Assembly: GCF_001435975.1 (NCBI RefSeq)
Contig: NZ_AYYR01000013.1
Span: 266,171 to 330,170, forward strand
Direction: 5' to 3'
Length of the DNA stretch: 64,000 bases
DNA from: Secundilactobacillus collinoides DSM 20515 = JCM 1123
Lineage (GTDB): Bacteria > Bacillota > Bacilli > Lactobacillales > Lactobacillaceae
The notes beneath the pieces are model-generated. The model was not told the DNA's origin, ran no database searches, and worked only from the letters and a program-made list of their open reading frames with translations. Numbering within the stretch: position 1 is the first letter of the stretch; the number at the start of each line of letters is the position of its first letter. Below, one piece after another: positions 63,703 through 64,000 of this stretch. Both the position numbers and the translations under genes were made by a program.

Positions 63703-63876
63703 ATGAAACATTTTGCAAAGGGCTTTCTTTTTGGATCAGTGGCCACATTAGGTGCAGTAGCCGGTGCCATCCTATCCTTCAAAAAGAAAATCGTCGAACC
63801 CATCGAAGACCAAGAACAACGTTTTGAAGACAACCGTAAAAAAGCAGCAAGAAAGAGTCGATCGGCTCATAATTAG
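63703..63876 (+). CDS. DUF3042 family small membrane protein
   Basis: 57 residues: MKHFAKGFLFGSVATLGAVA has one hydrophobic segment, then FKKKIVEPIEDQEQRFEDNR and a basic KKAARKSRSAHN tail, a pattern I know from the DUF3042 family next to miaA in lactobacilli. AGGGGG lies about 8 nt before the ATG. The stop codon lies in a 15-bp tandem duplication (63871-63900). A terminator follows. Confidence 0.85.
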   Translation: MKHFAKGFLFGSVATLGAVAGAILSFKKKIVEPIEDQEQRFEDNRKKAARKSRSAHN

Positions 63877-63900
63877 AGCGTGAAGAATTAGAGCGTGAAG
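63871..63900 (+). repeat. 15-bp perfect tandem duplication spanning the DUF3042 stop codon
   Basis: AATTAGAGCGTGAAG occurs twice in a row. The unit equals five codons, so both copies carry an in-frame TAG. Confidence 0.9.
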
Positions 63901-63958
63901 AAAACCGGTTAAAGACTGGAGCAGAAGGGTGTCATGCGATAAAATGGCTGTAAAATTT

Positions 63959-63994
63959 CTGGTATTGGTGATCACGCCAATGCCAGTTTTTTAT
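63959..63994 (+). terminator. Terminator after the DUF3042 gene
   Basis: CTGGTATTGG and CCAATGCCAG pair (one T-G) around an 8-nt loop, followed by six T. Confidence 0.85.
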
Positions 63995-64000
63995 TGTCTT

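Noticed and set aside
1..64000. CRISPR arrays, prophage, insertion sequences, T-boxes
   Set aside because: No regularly spaced repeats, transposase, integrase or phage structural genes were found, and no leader with a T-box motif was seen.

Overview
This window is chromosomal DNA of a low-to-moderate-GC Firmicute, almost certainly a Lactobacillaceae species. The evidence is the gene order (glnA-glnR-miaA; an accADC-fabZ-accB-fabFGDK-acpP-fabH-fabT cluster; smc-rnc-acpP-plsX-recG-fakA-asp23/rpmB), the FabK/FabT type II fatty acid system, Prp processing of L27, a DUF3042 protein and a tRNA without encoded CCA. The genus cannot be fixed from the sequence alone. Nearly all housekeeping genes lie on the minus strand, so the window reads right to left.

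Layout from the left. 1-5,874: ribosome and SRP genes (rimM fragment, khpA, rpsP, ffh, ylxM). They are interrupted by a three-gene MoxR-AAA/VWA module between ffh and rpsP and by a 430-bp gap with a structured repeat between khpA and rimM. 6-18 kb: ftsY, smc, rnc, acpP, plsX, recG, fakA and asp23/yloU, linking protein targeting, chromosome structure, RNA processing and phospholipid synthesis. 17.9-18.3 kb: a tandem pair of the same repeat family, upstream of the divergent rpmB. 19-31.5 kb: thiN, rpe, rsgA, prkC, prpC, rsmB, fmt, priA, coaBC, rpoZ and gmk. 32-42.6 kb: recN, argR, tlyA, ispA, xseB, xseA, folD, nusB, yqhY, efp, an Xaa-Pro peptidase, rpmA, prp and rplU. 42.8-53.2 kb: a complete fatty acid synthesis and acetyl-CoA carboxylase cluster with FabT-like operators. 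53.2-60.6 kb: an accessory, partly AT-rich stretch with a ybjQ gene, an apparent orphan small RNA, a zinc-ribbon membrane protein, a secreted protein, tRNA-Arg, a 51-residue membrane peptide, a degenerate dUTPase-like gene and two unknown genes. 60.8-64 kb: glnA, glnR with a GlnR box, miaA and a DUF3042 gene.

The most interesting signals are these. (1) A repeat family carries a 61-nt hairpin; between two loci 10 of the 18 outer stem pairs differ, yet every pair is preserved. (2) The FabZ-like protein that heads the fab cluster has Tyr in place of the catalytic His. (3) A short promoter-to-terminator unit at 54.2 kb looks like an orphan sRNA. (4) The -35 box of the rplU promoter lies in the loop of the hairpin that ends the acc operon. 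All positions were read by eye; no database search or folding program was run.
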